Below are positions 26,421-35,015 of a stretch of 64,000 nt of DNA, one piece after another. Position 1 is the first letter of the stretch. The number at the start of each line of letters is the position of its first letter. Made by a program: the position numbers and the translations under genes. The DNA is from Gammaproteobacteria bacterium UBA7310 (GTDB taxonomy: Bacteria; Pseudomonadota; Gammaproteobacteria; Pseudomonadales; Ketobacteraceae): contig DKQK01000057.1 of NCBI GenBank assembly GCA_002471665.1, forward strand, positions 62,001 to 126,000. The letters are read 5' to 3'. A model generated the notes under the pieces. The model was not told where the DNA came from. It saw only the letters and a program-made list of their open reading frames with translations, and did no database searches.

Positions 26421-26630
26421 TTCTGGCTTGGTGTAGCCTGGGGGTGCAGTCAGGAGCCTGGTTGCAACCGTATTGGTTAAGGTACAGGACAACAAAAAAC
26501 GGATGCTCCTACTACGTACCGTTACAGACCAGCCGTGCATAGAATAATAGAATGATGCGCGGGGCAGGTGGCATTGACCTGAATGCAGGCGACGCCAGTC
26601 TGAAAATGAGCAGTAAGGCAGGATTGCAAC

Positions 26631-27278
26631 ATGGCGATTGGAAAATGGTTACTGGCAGGATTGATGTGGGGGGCAGCGGCGCACTTGACCGCCGCCCCTG
26701 AGGTGCGCGTTGAAGGGCTGTTCAAGGGCGCTGCGGTACTCAAGATTGATGGCCAGCAGGTGATGCTGAAGAAAGGGCGCTCCCACAGTAGCGGGGTGAC
26801 GCTGGTGGATGCCAACGCACACCGCGCCATCGTCGAGATCGATGGCCAGCGGCATGAGCTGGCACTGCACATGGCTATGGGGGGCACCTACCAGCAAGCA
26901 GACGTCACGCAAGTGGTCATTCGCAAGAACGATAACAATCAATATAAGGTCAATGGCAGCATCAACGGTCAACCGGTCCATTTTCTGGTGGATACCGGCG
27001 CCAACACCGTCGCCATGAATGAAATACAGGCCCGTAATCTGGGGTTACTCTATAAAATGGACGGGCAGGAATCCCGGGCGGTTACCGCCAGCGGTGTGGT
27101 TTCCACTTGGGTGGTGACGCTGAACGCGGTGAAGGTGGGTGAAATCAATGTGCCAAACGTCAGGGCCGTTGTCATTGAAGGCGCCTATCCACAGGAAGTG
27201 CTACTTGGAATGTCCTATTTGGAGTATGTAAAGATCCAGGAACACAACAGCGTTTTGATGTTGGAGAAGAATTTCTGA
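26631..27278 (+). CDS. Periplasmic retropepsin-like aspartic protease (TIGR02281-type)
   Basis: A 215-residue protein with an N-terminal signal peptide (ending near LTAAPE) and a C-terminal single-domain retropepsin-like fold. The catalytic motif is FLVDTGANT at about residue 120, followed by LLGMSYLE near the end, which matches the flap and C-terminal signature of clan AA TIGR02281 proteins. Such enzymes work as dimers because one chain gives one Asp. AGGA lies 8 nt before the ATG. It is 38 bp upstream of the carboxylase gene on the same strand and probably co-transcribed. No functional link to the carboxylase is known to me, and the substrate is unknown. Confidence 0.85.
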   Translation: MAIGKWLLAGLMWGAAAHLTAAPEVRVEGLFKGAAVLKIDGQQVMLKKGRSHSSGVTLVDANAHRAIVEIDGQRHELALHMAMGGTYQQADVTQVVIRKNDNNQYKVNGSINGQPVHFLVDTGANTVAMNEIQARNLGLLYKMDGQESRAVTASGVVSTWVVTLNAVKVGEINVPNVRAVVIEGAYPQEVLLGMSYLEYVKIQEHNSVLMLEKNF

Positions 27279-27316
27279 TTTAATAGCGGCTTCCAGTTTT
27301 GACTTGGGAGTCGCTG

Positions 27317-30300
27317 ATGAGTCACACCGCAAAAACCATTCTGGTTGCCAATCGGGGCGAAATCGCCGTCCGTATAATTCGTACCTTGTCTGAACTGGGG
27401 TGGCGCTCCGTGGCGGTGTACGCTGAAGACGATGCCCTGTCCCTGCATGCATTGAAAGCCGATATTGCCGTACCCTTGAGTGGGTCCGGTGCCTCCGCTT
27501 ATCTGGATCAGGCGCAGATGATCGCCATCGCCCGGCAGCATCAGTGCGATGGTGTGCATCCGGGTTACGGCTTTCTGAGTGAAAACAGCGATTTTGCCCG
27601 TGCCTGCGAACAGGCTGGTCTGGTGTTTGTGGGGCCGGACGCAGACACGCTGGCGCTGTTTGGCGATAAGGCCCGAGCGCGGGCGCTGGCGGCAGAGTGT
27701 GGGGTGCCGGTGCTGCAGGGAATGGATCACTCGGTTTCGCTGCAGCAGGCAGAGGCGTTTTTCGCTCAGTTGCCGGCCGGCAGCGCGATGGCCATCAAAG
27801 CCATTGCTGGTGGTGGTGGCCGTGGGTTGCGGGTGGTCAGAGACAGTGCGCAACTGGCTGCAGCCTACGCCCGCTGTCAGTCGGAAGCTGAAAGCGCGTT
27901 CGGCGATGGTTCGGTATATGTTGAGCAGTGGGCCGCGGCGGCGCGCCACATCGAGGTTCAGGTGCTGGGTGACGGTAGTGACTGTGTGCATCTGTATGAA
28001 CGTGAATGCTCATTGCAGCGACGCCACCAGAAAGTCATCGAGATGGCACCCAGTTGTCATCTTTCCCCTACGCTTAAGCACGGGTTATTTGAGGCCGCAT
28101 TGGCCATGGCGCAGCGTGTTGGCTACCGCGGTTTGGGTACCTTTGAGTTTCTGGTATTTGAACAAGCCGGTGATAGCCGGTTTGTTTTTATCGAGGCCAA
28201 TCCCCGTATTCAGGTGGAGCATACTGTTACTGAAACCATTCTGGGTCTGGATCTGGTGGCGTTGCAGCTGGCGGTGGCCTTTGCTGCTCCGCTGGCTGAG
28301 TTGCACGTGGATGGCCTGTCACCCTCCGGTTTTGCGGTGCAGGCGCGCATCAATCTGGAGGCTTTGCAGGCCGATGGTGAGGTAAAACCCGCCGCCGGCA
28401 GGATTACGTCGTGGGATGTACCGGGTGGACACGGTGTGCGCGTGGACAGTTATGTGTACAGTGGTTACCAGACCAGCCCCCGCTACGATTCCATGGTGGC
28501 CAAACTCATTGTGCACAGTGCGCGGCCGGATCACTCCGCCGCCCTGCGTAAGCTGTCCCAGGCGCTGCAGGAATTCAGGATCGGCGGATTGGCATCCAAT
28601 CTGTCGGTATTGCGCAATCTGGCCTGCCACCCGGATGTATTGAATGGCGCGGTGGATACGGGCTTTATCGATGCTCACATGGCGGAATTAACCCAACCCG
28701 AAGAAAGTCTGCTGCCGGCGCGCGACGCCGGAGCGGATGAGTCAGGCCCGCAGTGGGTGTTGACCGACAACAGCATCGCGGCCCCCATGCAGGGCTCCGT
28801 TGTTGCTATCAGTGTTGAATGTGGCCGGCAGGTGAATAAGGGTGAAGCCCTGTTGATCATGGATGCCATGAAGATGGAGCATGTCATTGAAGCACCCGGT
28901 ACCGGTTATGTGGAATCCTTTCTGGTGGCGGACGGTGATGGGGTAATGGAAGGGCAACCCTTGCTGGTGTTCCAGTTGAGCGATCAGCAGGGGCAATCAG
29001 CGCAGCAGGATGAGGTACTGGATCCGGATGCCATTCGCCCCGACTTGCAGGAATGCATTGACCGTCACGCATACGGGCTGGATGAGAACAGGCCGGACGC
29101 TGTTGCCCGGCGTCATGGCAAGAGGCAACGTACAGCCCGCGAAAACATTGCCGATTTATGCGATGACGGCTCATTCGTTGAATACGGCCCACTGGTGATT
29201 GCCGCTCAGCGGCGACGTCGTACGCTGCAGGATTTGATGGAGAACACACCCGGTGATGGCATGGTCACGGGGTTGGGATGCATCAACAGTGAGCTGTTCG
29301 GTGATGATGCCGCCCGTTGTGTGGTAATGACTTACGATTACACCGTGCTGGCGGGCACCCAGGGCATTCAAAACCATCACAAGAAAGACCGCATGTTCGA
29401 ACTGGCGGAACGCATGCAGGTGCCGGTGGTGTTGTTCAGTGAGGGGGGCGGTGGCCGTCCGGGTGATACCGATGGTTTGGGGTCTTCTGCCGGACTGGAC
29501 TGCCTTGCCTTTCTGTATTTTGCTCGACTGTCGGCGTTGGTGCCCCTGGTGGGCATAGCCAGTGGCCGTAACTTTGCCGGTAATGCCGCGTTGCTGGGCT
29601 GCTGCGATGTGGTCATCGCAACCCGCAACGCCAATATCGGTATGGGGGGCCCTGCCATGATCGAAGGCGGCGGCCTGGGTGTGTATCGGCCGGAAGAGGT
29701 GGGCCCGGTTTCGGTTCAGGCCGGCAATGGTGTGGTGGATATTGTGGTGGAGGATGAGCAGGCCGCCACCGCCACGGCGAAACGCTACCTTTCCTACTTT
29801 CAGGGTGACCTGTCGCAATGGCAGGCTCCGGACCAGCGCCTGCTGAGGACACTTATTCCTGAAAACCGCCTGCGGGTTTACAGTGTGCGGGCGGTTATGG
29901 ACGGGTTATGTGATATTGATTCGGTGTTGGAACTGAGATCCGGGTTCGGAAAGGGAATGGTCACCGCATTGGCCCGGATTGAAGGGCGTGCGGTGGGTGT
30001 CATTGCCAATAATCCGGAGTATCTGGCGGGTGCTGTGGACGCCGACGGCGCCGACAAAGCGTCCCGCTTTATGCAGATGTGCGATGCATTTGATATTCCT
30101 TTATTGTTCCTGTGTGACACACCGGGAATCATGGTGGGGCCGGAAGTGGAAAAAACGGCGCTGGTGCGTCACGCGGCCCGAATGTTTGTAACCGCAGCCA
30201 GTCTGACCGTGCCCTTCTTTACGGTGGTGTTGCGTAAGGCCTATGGCCTGGGCGCCATGACCATGGCAGGCGGCTCCATGAAGGCACCGTTGTTCACCCT

Positions 30301-30592
30301 GTCCTGGCCCACCGGGGAATTCGGTGCCATGGGATTGGAAGGGGCCGTGAAACTGGGGTTTCGCAAGGAACTGAACGCCATAGCAGACCCGCTACAACGG
30401 CAGGCCCGTTTTGAGGAAATGGTGGCGGAAATGGTTGAGCGGGGAAAAGCCGTCAACAACGCCACCTTTTTTGAGTTTGACGACGTTATTGATCCGGCGC
30501 AGACACGGCACTGGATTGTGGCAGGCTTACAGTCAGCACCGCGGCCACGGGCGCGGCATGGCAAAAAACGCCCGTGCGTGGATACCTGGTAA
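27317..30592 (+). CDS. Single-chain biotin-dependent acyl-CoA carboxylase (long-chain type)
   Basis: A 1091-residue fusion of all carboxylase parts. The biotin carboxylase domain (about 1-450) starts with ANRGEIAVRI and has the GGGGRG ATP-grasp loop and EANPRIQVEH. The BCCP domain follows (about 480-560) with the biotinyl Lys519 in MDAMKMEH. The carboxyltransferase occupies about 600-1080 (GGGRPGDTDG, GIASGRNFAGNAA, AYGLGAMTMAGGS). This BC-BCCP-CT order in one ~120-kDa chain matches the homohexameric long-chain acyl-CoA carboxylase (LCC) family known from mycobacteria, rather than the split AccABCD of fatty-acid synthesis. The ATG at 27317 has GGGAG 6 nt upstream; a TTG at 27299 is rejected. 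Next to a FAAL-PKS, it could supply 2-alkylmalonyl-CoA or malonyl-CoA extender units (inference). Other acyl-CoA substrates are possible. Confidence 0.88.
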   Translation: MSHTAKTILVANRGEIAVRIIRTLSELGWRSVAVYAEDDALSLHALKADIAVPLSGSGASAYLDQAQMIAIARQHQCDGVHPGYGFLSENSDFARACEQAGLVFVGPDADTLALFGDKARARALAAECGVPVLQGMDHSVSLQQAEAFFAQLPAGSAMAIKAIAGGGGRGLRVVRDSAQLAAAYARCQSEAESAFGDGSVYVEQWAAAARHIEVQVLGDGSDCVHLYERECSLQRRHQKVIEMAPSCHLSPTLKHGLFEAALAMAQRVGYRGLGTFEFLVFEQAGDSRFVFIEANPRIQVEHTVTETILGLDLVALQLAVAFAAPLAELHVDGLSPSGFAVQARINLEALQADGEVKPAAGRITSWDVPGGHGVRVDSYVYSGYQTSPRYDSMVAKLIVHSARPDHSAALRKLSQALQEFRIGGLASNLSVLRNLACHPDVLNGAVDTGFIDAHMAELTQPEESLLPARDAGADESGPQWVLTDNSIAAPMQGSVVAISVECGRQVNKGEALLIMDAMKMEHVIEAPGTGYVESFLVADGDGVMEGQPLLVFQLSDQQGQSAQQDEVLDPDAIRPDLQECIDRHAYGLDENRPDAVARRHGKRQRTARENIADLCDDGSFVEYGPLVIAAQRRRRTLQDLMENTPGDGMVTGLGCINSELFGDDAARCVVMTYDYTVLAGTQGIQNHHKKDRMFELAERMQVPVVLFSEGGGGRPGDTDGLGSSAGLDCLAFLYFARLSALVPLVGIASGRNFAGNAALLGCCDVVIATRNANIGMGGPAMIEGGGLGVYRPEEVGPVSVQAGNGVVDIVVEDEQAATATAKRYLSYFQGDLSQWQAPDQRLLRTLIPENRLRVYSVRAVMDGLCDIDSVLELRSGFGKGMVTALARIEGRAVGVIANNPEYLAGAVDADGADKASRFMQMCDAFDIPLLFLCDTPGIMVGPEVEKTALVRHAARMFVTAASLTVPFFTVVLRKAYGLGAMTMAGGSMKAPLFTLSWPTGEFGAMGLEGAVKLGFRKELNAIADPLQRQARFEEMVAEMVERGKAVNNATFFEFDDVIDPAQTRHWIVAGLQSAPRPRARHGKKRPCVDTW

Positions 30593-30597
30593 GGTAT

Positions 30598-31422
30598 TTA
30601 TGGCGTGGTCAGAGCCGGCTTGATTTCCCTGAGCTGGCTTTGAATGCGGACGGTGTTACGGGGGCCCATGCGCCACAACAGTTTTTCCACGTCAGTGGCA
30701 GCCTCTTTTTCTGGATCGGCATAGCGATAGTACACCGCGGGTTGCTTCAGCTTTATGGTTTCTGTCGCCAAAGGCCGGACCGATAAAACCCGGTCGATGG
30801 CAGCCAGCATCCGGTCGTGGAACGCGCCGGGTTGGCCCAACTCTTTGTACGCCTCCTCCAGCAAAGGGCTCCAGGCCCGGTAGTAATGGGCTACCAACTC
30901 CGGGTCCAGGGCCACGAACGCGTCCACCAGTGGTTCCGTTCTTGCGTAATTGCTTTGTGCCAGTACGGGTTCAGCTTCGCTGCCGGTGACGGCAAATGGC
31001 GCGATGGCAACGCTCAAGGGCCGGTTTTTCACCGGCACCTTGCCCATGGCCATGTTGTCCACCAGCAGTACCCACTTGCGCAGCTGCTCTTTAGGGGTAA
31101 GCCACTGCACCGCTAAAGTGGAAAGATCCTTTACTGCCGCCAGCACCTGTTGGTCGCTTTGATCCAGTTCAGCGGGTGCCTCCACCAGAGTTGGTATGTT
31201 GCCTGCAGGTTGGGCAGCGGCGGATTCAGCGTCGGGCAGGGCAGAAGTGGACGGTAAATCCCGTATCACGGGGTGTACTTCCTTTGCTGCCGGGGGCTGC
31301 GATGTTTCTTGGTCGGCAACCGGAGCAGGCGGCGGTGGTGGTGTTTGTTCGGAATGCCACAACCAAGCCAGCCCGGCGCCTACCAGTAATGTCATAAAGA
31401 TGCCAAAAACGACGGGTTTCAT
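30598..31422 (-). CDS. DUF3014 membrane-anchored protein
   Basis: A 274-residue protein with one N-terminal transmembrane helix (about 4-22), a Pro/Ala-rich linker (about 27-90) and a C-terminal DUF3014 domain (about 95-265). Recognisable DUF3014 features are the YYRAWSPLLEEAYKELG helix, the FHDRMLAAID segment and YYRYADPE followed by LLWRMGP. The domain has no known function; its topology suggests it faces the periplasm. The ATG has a GGGGGAG site upstream. The gene converges on the carboxylase with 5 bp between stops and diverges from ahpC. Confidence 0.8.
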   Translation of the reverse strand: MKPVVFGIFMTLLVGAGLAWLWHSEQTPPPPPAPVADQETSQPPAAKEVHPVIRDLPSTSALPDAESAAAQPAGNIPTLVEAPAELDQSDQQVLAAVKDLSTLAVQWLTPKEQLRKWVLLVDNMAMGKVPVKNRPLSVAIAPFAVTGSEAEPVLAQSNYARTEPLVDAFVALDPELVAHYYRAWSPLLEEAYKELGQPGAFHDRMLAAIDRVLSVRPLATETIKLKQPAVYYRYADPEKEAATDVEKLLWRMGPRNTVRIQSQLREIKPALTTP

Positions 31423-31518
31423 ATGAAAACTCCCCCAGATTGTTATACTTGGCCCACCACTTTACCTGATTTGAGTACGTATTGGTCAGGCATAAATGGT
31501 GATATGGAAATTTTATCA

Positions 31519-31550
31519 ATCATATAGTAACAATCAATTTTGTATATGAT
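31519..31550. promoter_or_regulatory. Inverted repeat overlapping the ahpC promoter (candidate operator)
   Basis: Perfect 8-bp arms ATCATATA (31519-31526) and TATATGAT (31543-31550) separated by 16 bp. The downstream arm overlaps the presumed -35 box of ahpC. OxyR is the usual regulator of ahpC in this group, but I do not see its four-part ATAG/CTAT spacing clearly. Confidence 0.45.
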
Positions 31551-31567
31551 CGGTAAATCCCTATTAT
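31540..31567 (+). promoter_or_regulatory. Candidate ahpC promoter
   Basis: TTGTAT (31540-31545), a 16-nt spacer and TATTAT (31562-31567), about 40 bp upstream of ahpC. Both boxes are 4-5 of 6 matches. Confidence 0.5.
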
Positions 31568-31607
31568 ACCTTCATCAGCTTAACAACACCTTAGACCAGG
31601 AGGAAAC

Positions 31608-32171
31608 ATGGCGCTGATTAATTCAGAAATCAAACCGTTCACTACAATGGCATTCAAGGATGGCGAATTTGTAGAAGTGTCCGATACCGATGTTAAAGGC
31701 AAGTGGGCAATCTTCTTTTTCTATCCTGCCGACTTTACCTTTGTGTGCCCCACTGAACTGGGCGACGTAGCTGATCACTATGAAGAGCTGCAGAAGCTGG
31801 GCGTGGAAGTATACTCTGTTTCCACCGACACCCACTTCGTTCACAAAGCATGGCACGATGCTTCCGAAACCATCGGCAAGATCAAATACTACATGCTGGG
31901 CGACCAAAGCGGCACCATTACCAATAACTTTGGTGTGATGCGCGAAGGTCAGGGTCTGGCGGATCGTGCCACCTTCCTGGTGGATCCGGACGGCATTATC
32001 CAGGCTATGGAAATCACTGCAGAAGGTATCGGCCGTGACGCTGACGATCTGATGCGTAAAGTGAAAGCGGCTCAGTACGTGGCTGCCCACCCCGGTGAAG
32101 TATGCCCCGCAAAATGGAAAGAAGGCGAAGCCACGCTGGCTCCCTCTTTGGACCTGGTCGGCAAAATCTAA
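31608..32171 (+). CDS. ahpC: Alkyl hydroperoxide reductase subunit C (peroxiredoxin)
   Basis: A 187-residue typical 2-Cys peroxiredoxin that reduces H2O2 and organic hydroperoxides in the cytoplasm. The peroxidatic Cys47 lies in DFTFVCPTE and the resolving Cys in GEVCPAKW near the C-terminus. Length equals E. coli AhpC. A strong AGGAGG site precedes the ATG. It is followed by ahpF, its dedicated reductase, after a gap with a strong hairpin. Confidence 0.98.
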   Translation: MALINSEIKPFTTMAFKDGEFVEVSDTDVKGKWAIFFFYPADFTFVCPTELGDVADHYEELQKLGVEVYSVSTDTHFVHKAWHDASETIGKIKYYMLGDQSGTITNNFGVMREGQGLADRATFLVDPDGIIQAMEITAEGIGRDADDLMRKVKAAQYVAAHPGEVCPAKWKEGEATLAPSLDLVGKI

Positions 32172-32188
32172 GATCGATTTTGCTGGCG

Positions 32189-32228
32189 GCGATACCGGAA
32201 GGGGAGCTGGTCTCCCCTCCGGGATCGC
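32189..32228 (+). terminator. Strong hairpin between ahpC and ahpF
   Basis: A long, nearly continuous stem: GCGAT/ATCGC outside, CCGG/CCGG and AGGGGAG/CTCCCCT inside, around a ~5-nt loop. No T-run follows, so it more likely attenuates read-through or protects the ahpC 3' end than fully stops transcription. This would favour excess AhpC over AhpF. Confidence 0.6.
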
Positions 32229-32274
32229 AAACTATTAAACCGTTCGTTGTAGTCAGTAATCAGGTGTGTGTCCC

Positions 32275-33852
32275 ATGTTAGATGCAAATTTGAAAGACCA
32301 GTTGAAAACCTACCTCACCAATTTGAAACAGAAAATTGAATTGGTAGCGTCCCTTGATGATTCTGCCAAATCCGGAGAAATGCTGGCTTTACTGCAGGAT
32401 GTGGCCTCCCTGACTGACAAGATCACCGTGAAGGAAGTGCGTGACGACGCAGAACGCAAGCCGTCGTTCCGTATCAATCGCCCTGGTGAAGACATTTCAG
32501 TGCGTTTCGCAGGGTTGCCCATGGGGCACGAATTTACCTCACTGGTATTGGCGCTGTTGCACGTGGGCGGTCACCCTCCCAAGGAAGATCAAACATTGCT
32601 GGAGCAGATTGCCCTGCTCGAAGGGGATTTCGAGTTCGAAACCTATATCTCCCTTTCCTGCCACAACTGTCCGGTGGTGGTGCAGGCGCTGAATCTGATG
32701 GCGGCGCTGAACCCCAATGTCAAGCACACCATGATCGATGGAGCCCTGTTCCAGGACGAAGTGGATAGCCGTCAGATTATGGCTGTCCCCACGGTTTACC
32801 TGAATGGCAAGGAATTTGGCGCCGGCCGCATGACCCTGGAAGAAATCCTCAATAAAGCGGACTCCAAGGCCAGCGAACGTCAAGCGCAGGAACTTAATGA
32901 CAAAGAACCCTATGATCTGTTGGTCGTGGGGGGTGGTCCGGCAGGTGCTTCGGCTGCGATCTATGCCGCCCGTAAAGGCATCCGCACCGGCATCGTCGCC
33001 GACCGTTTCGGCGGTCAGGTGATGGATACCCTGGCAATCGAAAACTTTATTTCGGTGCAGGAAACCCAGGGCCCGAAACTGGTGGCACAGCTGGAAGAGC
33101 ACGTGCGCCAGTATGAAGTGGATATCATGACCAACCAAAAAGCGGTTGGCCTGGTTACCGGTTCACAGAAAGGTGTTCAACTTGAGAACGGTGCCACTTT
33201 GAAATCCAAGGCCCTGCTGATTGCAACAGGTGCCAGCTGGCGCGAAATGAACGTGCCGGGAGAACAGGAATACCGCGGCAAGGGGGTGGCCTACTGCCCC
33301 CACTGTGATGGCCCCTTGTTCAAGGGTAAGCGGGTGGCCGTTATCGGCGGCGGCAACTCCGGGGTAGAGGCAGCCATTGATCTTGCCGGCATTGTTTCCC
33401 ATGTCACCCTGATCGAATTCGACAACAAGTTGCGGGCGGACGCGGTGCTGCAAAAGAAACTGAACAGCCTGTCCAACGTGACGGTGATTGTGTCGGCCCT
33501 CACCAAAGAAGTGCTGGGCGATGGCAATAAGGTGGTGGGCCTGACCTACGAAGATCGCACCAATGGTGGCATGCACGAACTTGAGCTGGAGGGTATTTTT
33601 GTCCAGATCGGGTTGGTGCCCAACAGTGCTTGGGCCAAGGATGCCATCGAACTGGCACCCCGTGGCGAGATTATTGTTGATGCCCACGGCCAGACTTCAG
33701 TACCGGGCATATTCGCCGCCGGAGACGTCACCACAATACCTTATAAGCAGATCATCATCGCCATGGGTGAAGGCGCAAAAGCCTCACTGGGTGCGTTCGA
33801 CTACCTGATTCGATCCTCGGTGGAGGATGACGAGCAGACGGACGCTGCCTAA
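32275..33852 (+). CDS. ahpF: Alkyl hydroperoxide reductase subunit F
   Basis: A 525-residue flavoprotein that passes electrons from NADH to AhpC. The N-terminal tandem thioredoxin-like domain carries SCHNCP (about residues 129-134). The C-terminal thioredoxin-reductase-like part has the FAD site (VVGGGPAG, about 218), redox pair CPHCDG and the second dinucleotide loop GGGNSG. The ATG at 32275 gives [10 protein letters not shown], matching E. coli AhpF; an in-frame GTG at 32266 is not needed. It is co-transcribed with ahpC. Confidence 0.97.
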   Translation: MLDANLKDQLKTYLTNLKQKIELVASLDDSAKSGEMLALLQDVASLTDKITVKEVRDDAERKPSFRINRPGEDISVRFAGLPMGHEFTSLVLALLHVGGHPPKEDQTLLEQIALLEGDFEFETYISLSCHNCPVVVQALNLMAALNPNVKHTMIDGALFQDEVDSRQIMAVPTVYLNGKEFGAGRMTLEEILNKADSKASERQAQELNDKEPYDLLVVGGGPAGASAAIYAARKGIRTGIVADRFGGQVMDTLAIENFISVQETQGPKLVAQLEEHVRQYEVDIMTNQKAVGLVTGSQKGVQLENGATLKSKALLIATGASWREMNVPGEQEYRGKGVAYCPHCDGPLFKGKRVAVIGGGNSGVEAAIDLAGIVSHVTLIEFDNKLRADAVLQKKLNSLSNVTVIVSALTKEVLGDGNKVVGLTYEDRTNGGMHELELEGIFVQIGLVPNSAWAKDAIELAPRGEIIVDAHGQTSVPGIFAAGDVTTIPYKQIIIAMGEGAKASLGAFDYLIRSSVEDDEQTDAA

Positions 33853-33866
33853 ACCGGGTTGGATCC

Positions 33867-33908
33867 CCGGTGCACGGGTCATTTTGAGCGGGGTGACCTG
33901 TGCACCGG
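33867..33908 (+). terminator. 15-bp hairpin after ahpF
   Basis: Arms 33867-33881 and 33894-33908 (CCGGTGCACGGGTCA against TGACCTGTGCACCGG) pair over 15 positions with one G-U type mismatch. It lies just after the ahpF stop. The T-run is weak; still the likely end of the ahpCF transcript. Confidence 0.6.
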
Positions 33909-33981
33909 TGCGATTCCGGACTAACCTGATGACATTCTGTTCCTTATAGAATTCGGCGATTTGGTTTGTATTTGCTATTCT

Positions 33982-34017
33982 TAGGCTGGTACCCACGGAT
34001 GAGAACCATCCTGCCTA
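33982..34017 (+). other. Structured leader before the response-regulator gene
   Basis: Two nested stems, TAGGC/GCCTA outside (33982-33986, 34013-34017) and GGATG/CATCC inside (33997-34001, 34007-34011), with an AGAAC loop. The layout does not match a c-di-GMP riboswitch that I can recognise. It could be an untranslated-leader structure. Confidence 0.3.
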
Positions 34018-34084
34018 GAGGGATAGAATTACATGACGCAGGCCGATAGCCTTCCAGAATCAGGCCCCTGCTCTCAGCGACAGC

Positions 34085-34984
34085 GTGATACTGATCATCG
34101 ATGATAATCCCAAGAGCATCAAAGCATTAAGCCTTATTATCCGTGACTTCGGCCAGGTTATTTTTGCCACCTCAGGACAGTCCGGCATTGCTATGACCAT
34201 GAAAACCAAGCCGGATCTGATTTTGCTGGATGTGGAAATGCCCGGTATGAATGGTTATGAAGTGTGCCGGCAATTGAAGGCGGATGCGGCTACCCGCAAT
34301 TGCAGTGTTATTATTGTGACCTCCCACAGTTCCGTAGATCACGAGGTGGCTGCACTGGAGGCCGGGGCAGCGGATTTCATTACCAAGCCGTTGAATGCAC
34401 CCTTGGTTCGGGCACGGGTGAAAACCCAGTTGCTGGTAAAAAAGCAGGCGGATGAGCTGCACCGCCAGGTTGAGCAGGATGGGCTGACCGGAATTTATAA
34501 CCGACGCTATTTTGATCAGCAGTACGCGCAAGAGTGGCGTCGGCATCAGCGCCAGCGCAGCCCTCTGGGGTTGGCGTTAATTGATGTAGACTTTTTCAAA
34601 GCGTATAACGACCATTACGGGCATCAGCAGGGTGATGAATGTTTGCGGCAGGTGGCCAAAGGGCTGCATTCTGCTTTGCGGCGGCCCGGGGAAACAGTGG
34701 CACGCTATGGCGGTGAAGAGTTTGCCGTTATATTGCCCTACACAGAACTTGGCGAAGCGCAAAAAATCGGACTTTGGCTGTGCGAAAGTATTCGGGATCT
34801 GCAGTTGCCTCATGCCCAGTCGGAGGTGGCCGCACACGTCTCCATCAGTGTTGGTTTGGCCAGTTGTGTGCCCGATGGCCGCAGCCTGCCAACCAGTTTG
34901 CTGAGTGATGCGGATGATGCGCTGTATAAAGCCAAAGCCAATGGCCGTAACAGGGCGGTGGTGAGCGATCGAGTGATAGATTAG
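34085..34984 (+). CDS. Response regulator-diguanylate cyclase (REC-GGDEF)
   Basis: A 299-residue PleD/WspR-like protein. The receiver (1-120) has DD acidic residues at 6-7 and phosphoacceptor Asp49 in LLDVEMPG. The GGDEF domain (about 130-295) has active-site GGEEF at 209-213. The RxxD inhibitory site reads RPGE, so product inhibition may be weak. The start is a GTG: the frame has a stop at 34034-34036 and no ATG between. An out-of-frame ATG at 34033 has a better upstream purine tract and a peptide of similar character, so a frameshift near 34075-34085 is possible. It lies 31 bp before the MASE1 hybrid kinase and may be its output. Confidence 0.88.
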   Translation: MILIIDDNPKSIKALSLIIRDFGQVIFATSGQSGIAMTMKTKPDLILLDVEMPGMNGYEVCRQLKADAATRNCSVIIVTSHSSVDHEVAALEAGAADFITKPLNAPLVRARVKTQLLVKKQADELHRQVEQDGLTGIYNRRYFDQQYAQEWRRHQRQRSPLGLALIDVDFFKAYNDHYGHQQGDECLRQVAKGLHSALRRPGETVARYGGEEFAVILPYTELGEAQKIGLWLCESIRDLQLPHAQSEVAAHVSISVGLASCVPDGRSLPTSLLSDADDALYKAKANGRNRAVVSDRVID

Positions 34985-35015
34985 AGCATGATCTCAACCC
35001 TAAAATTGGTGTTAT

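Larger units (their letters stand above)
25965..26630. promoter_or_regulatory. 666-bp divergent intergenic region with an AT-rich core
   Basis: It separates the PKS operon (minus) from the protease-carboxylase pair (plus). The segment about 26210-26345 is visibly AT-rich compared with its GC-rich surroundings and has runs such as ACGAAAATTAACGAAAA. A small hairpin CCTAC/GTAGG lies at 26363-26376. I see no convincing gene: a 79-codon frame at 26303-26542 has no ribosome site and no recognisable sequence. No regulator gene adjoins the operon, so control may be by a distant factor or a nucleoid protein binding the AT-rich tract. Confidence 0.6.

Noticed and set aside
26303..26542. 79-codon frame in the AT-rich intergenic region
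   Set aside because: It has no ribosome site, no recognisable sequence and odd composition, and its position in a control region makes a gene unlikely.
33982..34017. c-di-GMP riboswitch before the REC-GGDEF gene
   Set aside because: The nested stems are real but lack the GEMM-type conserved core, so no riboswitch call is made.
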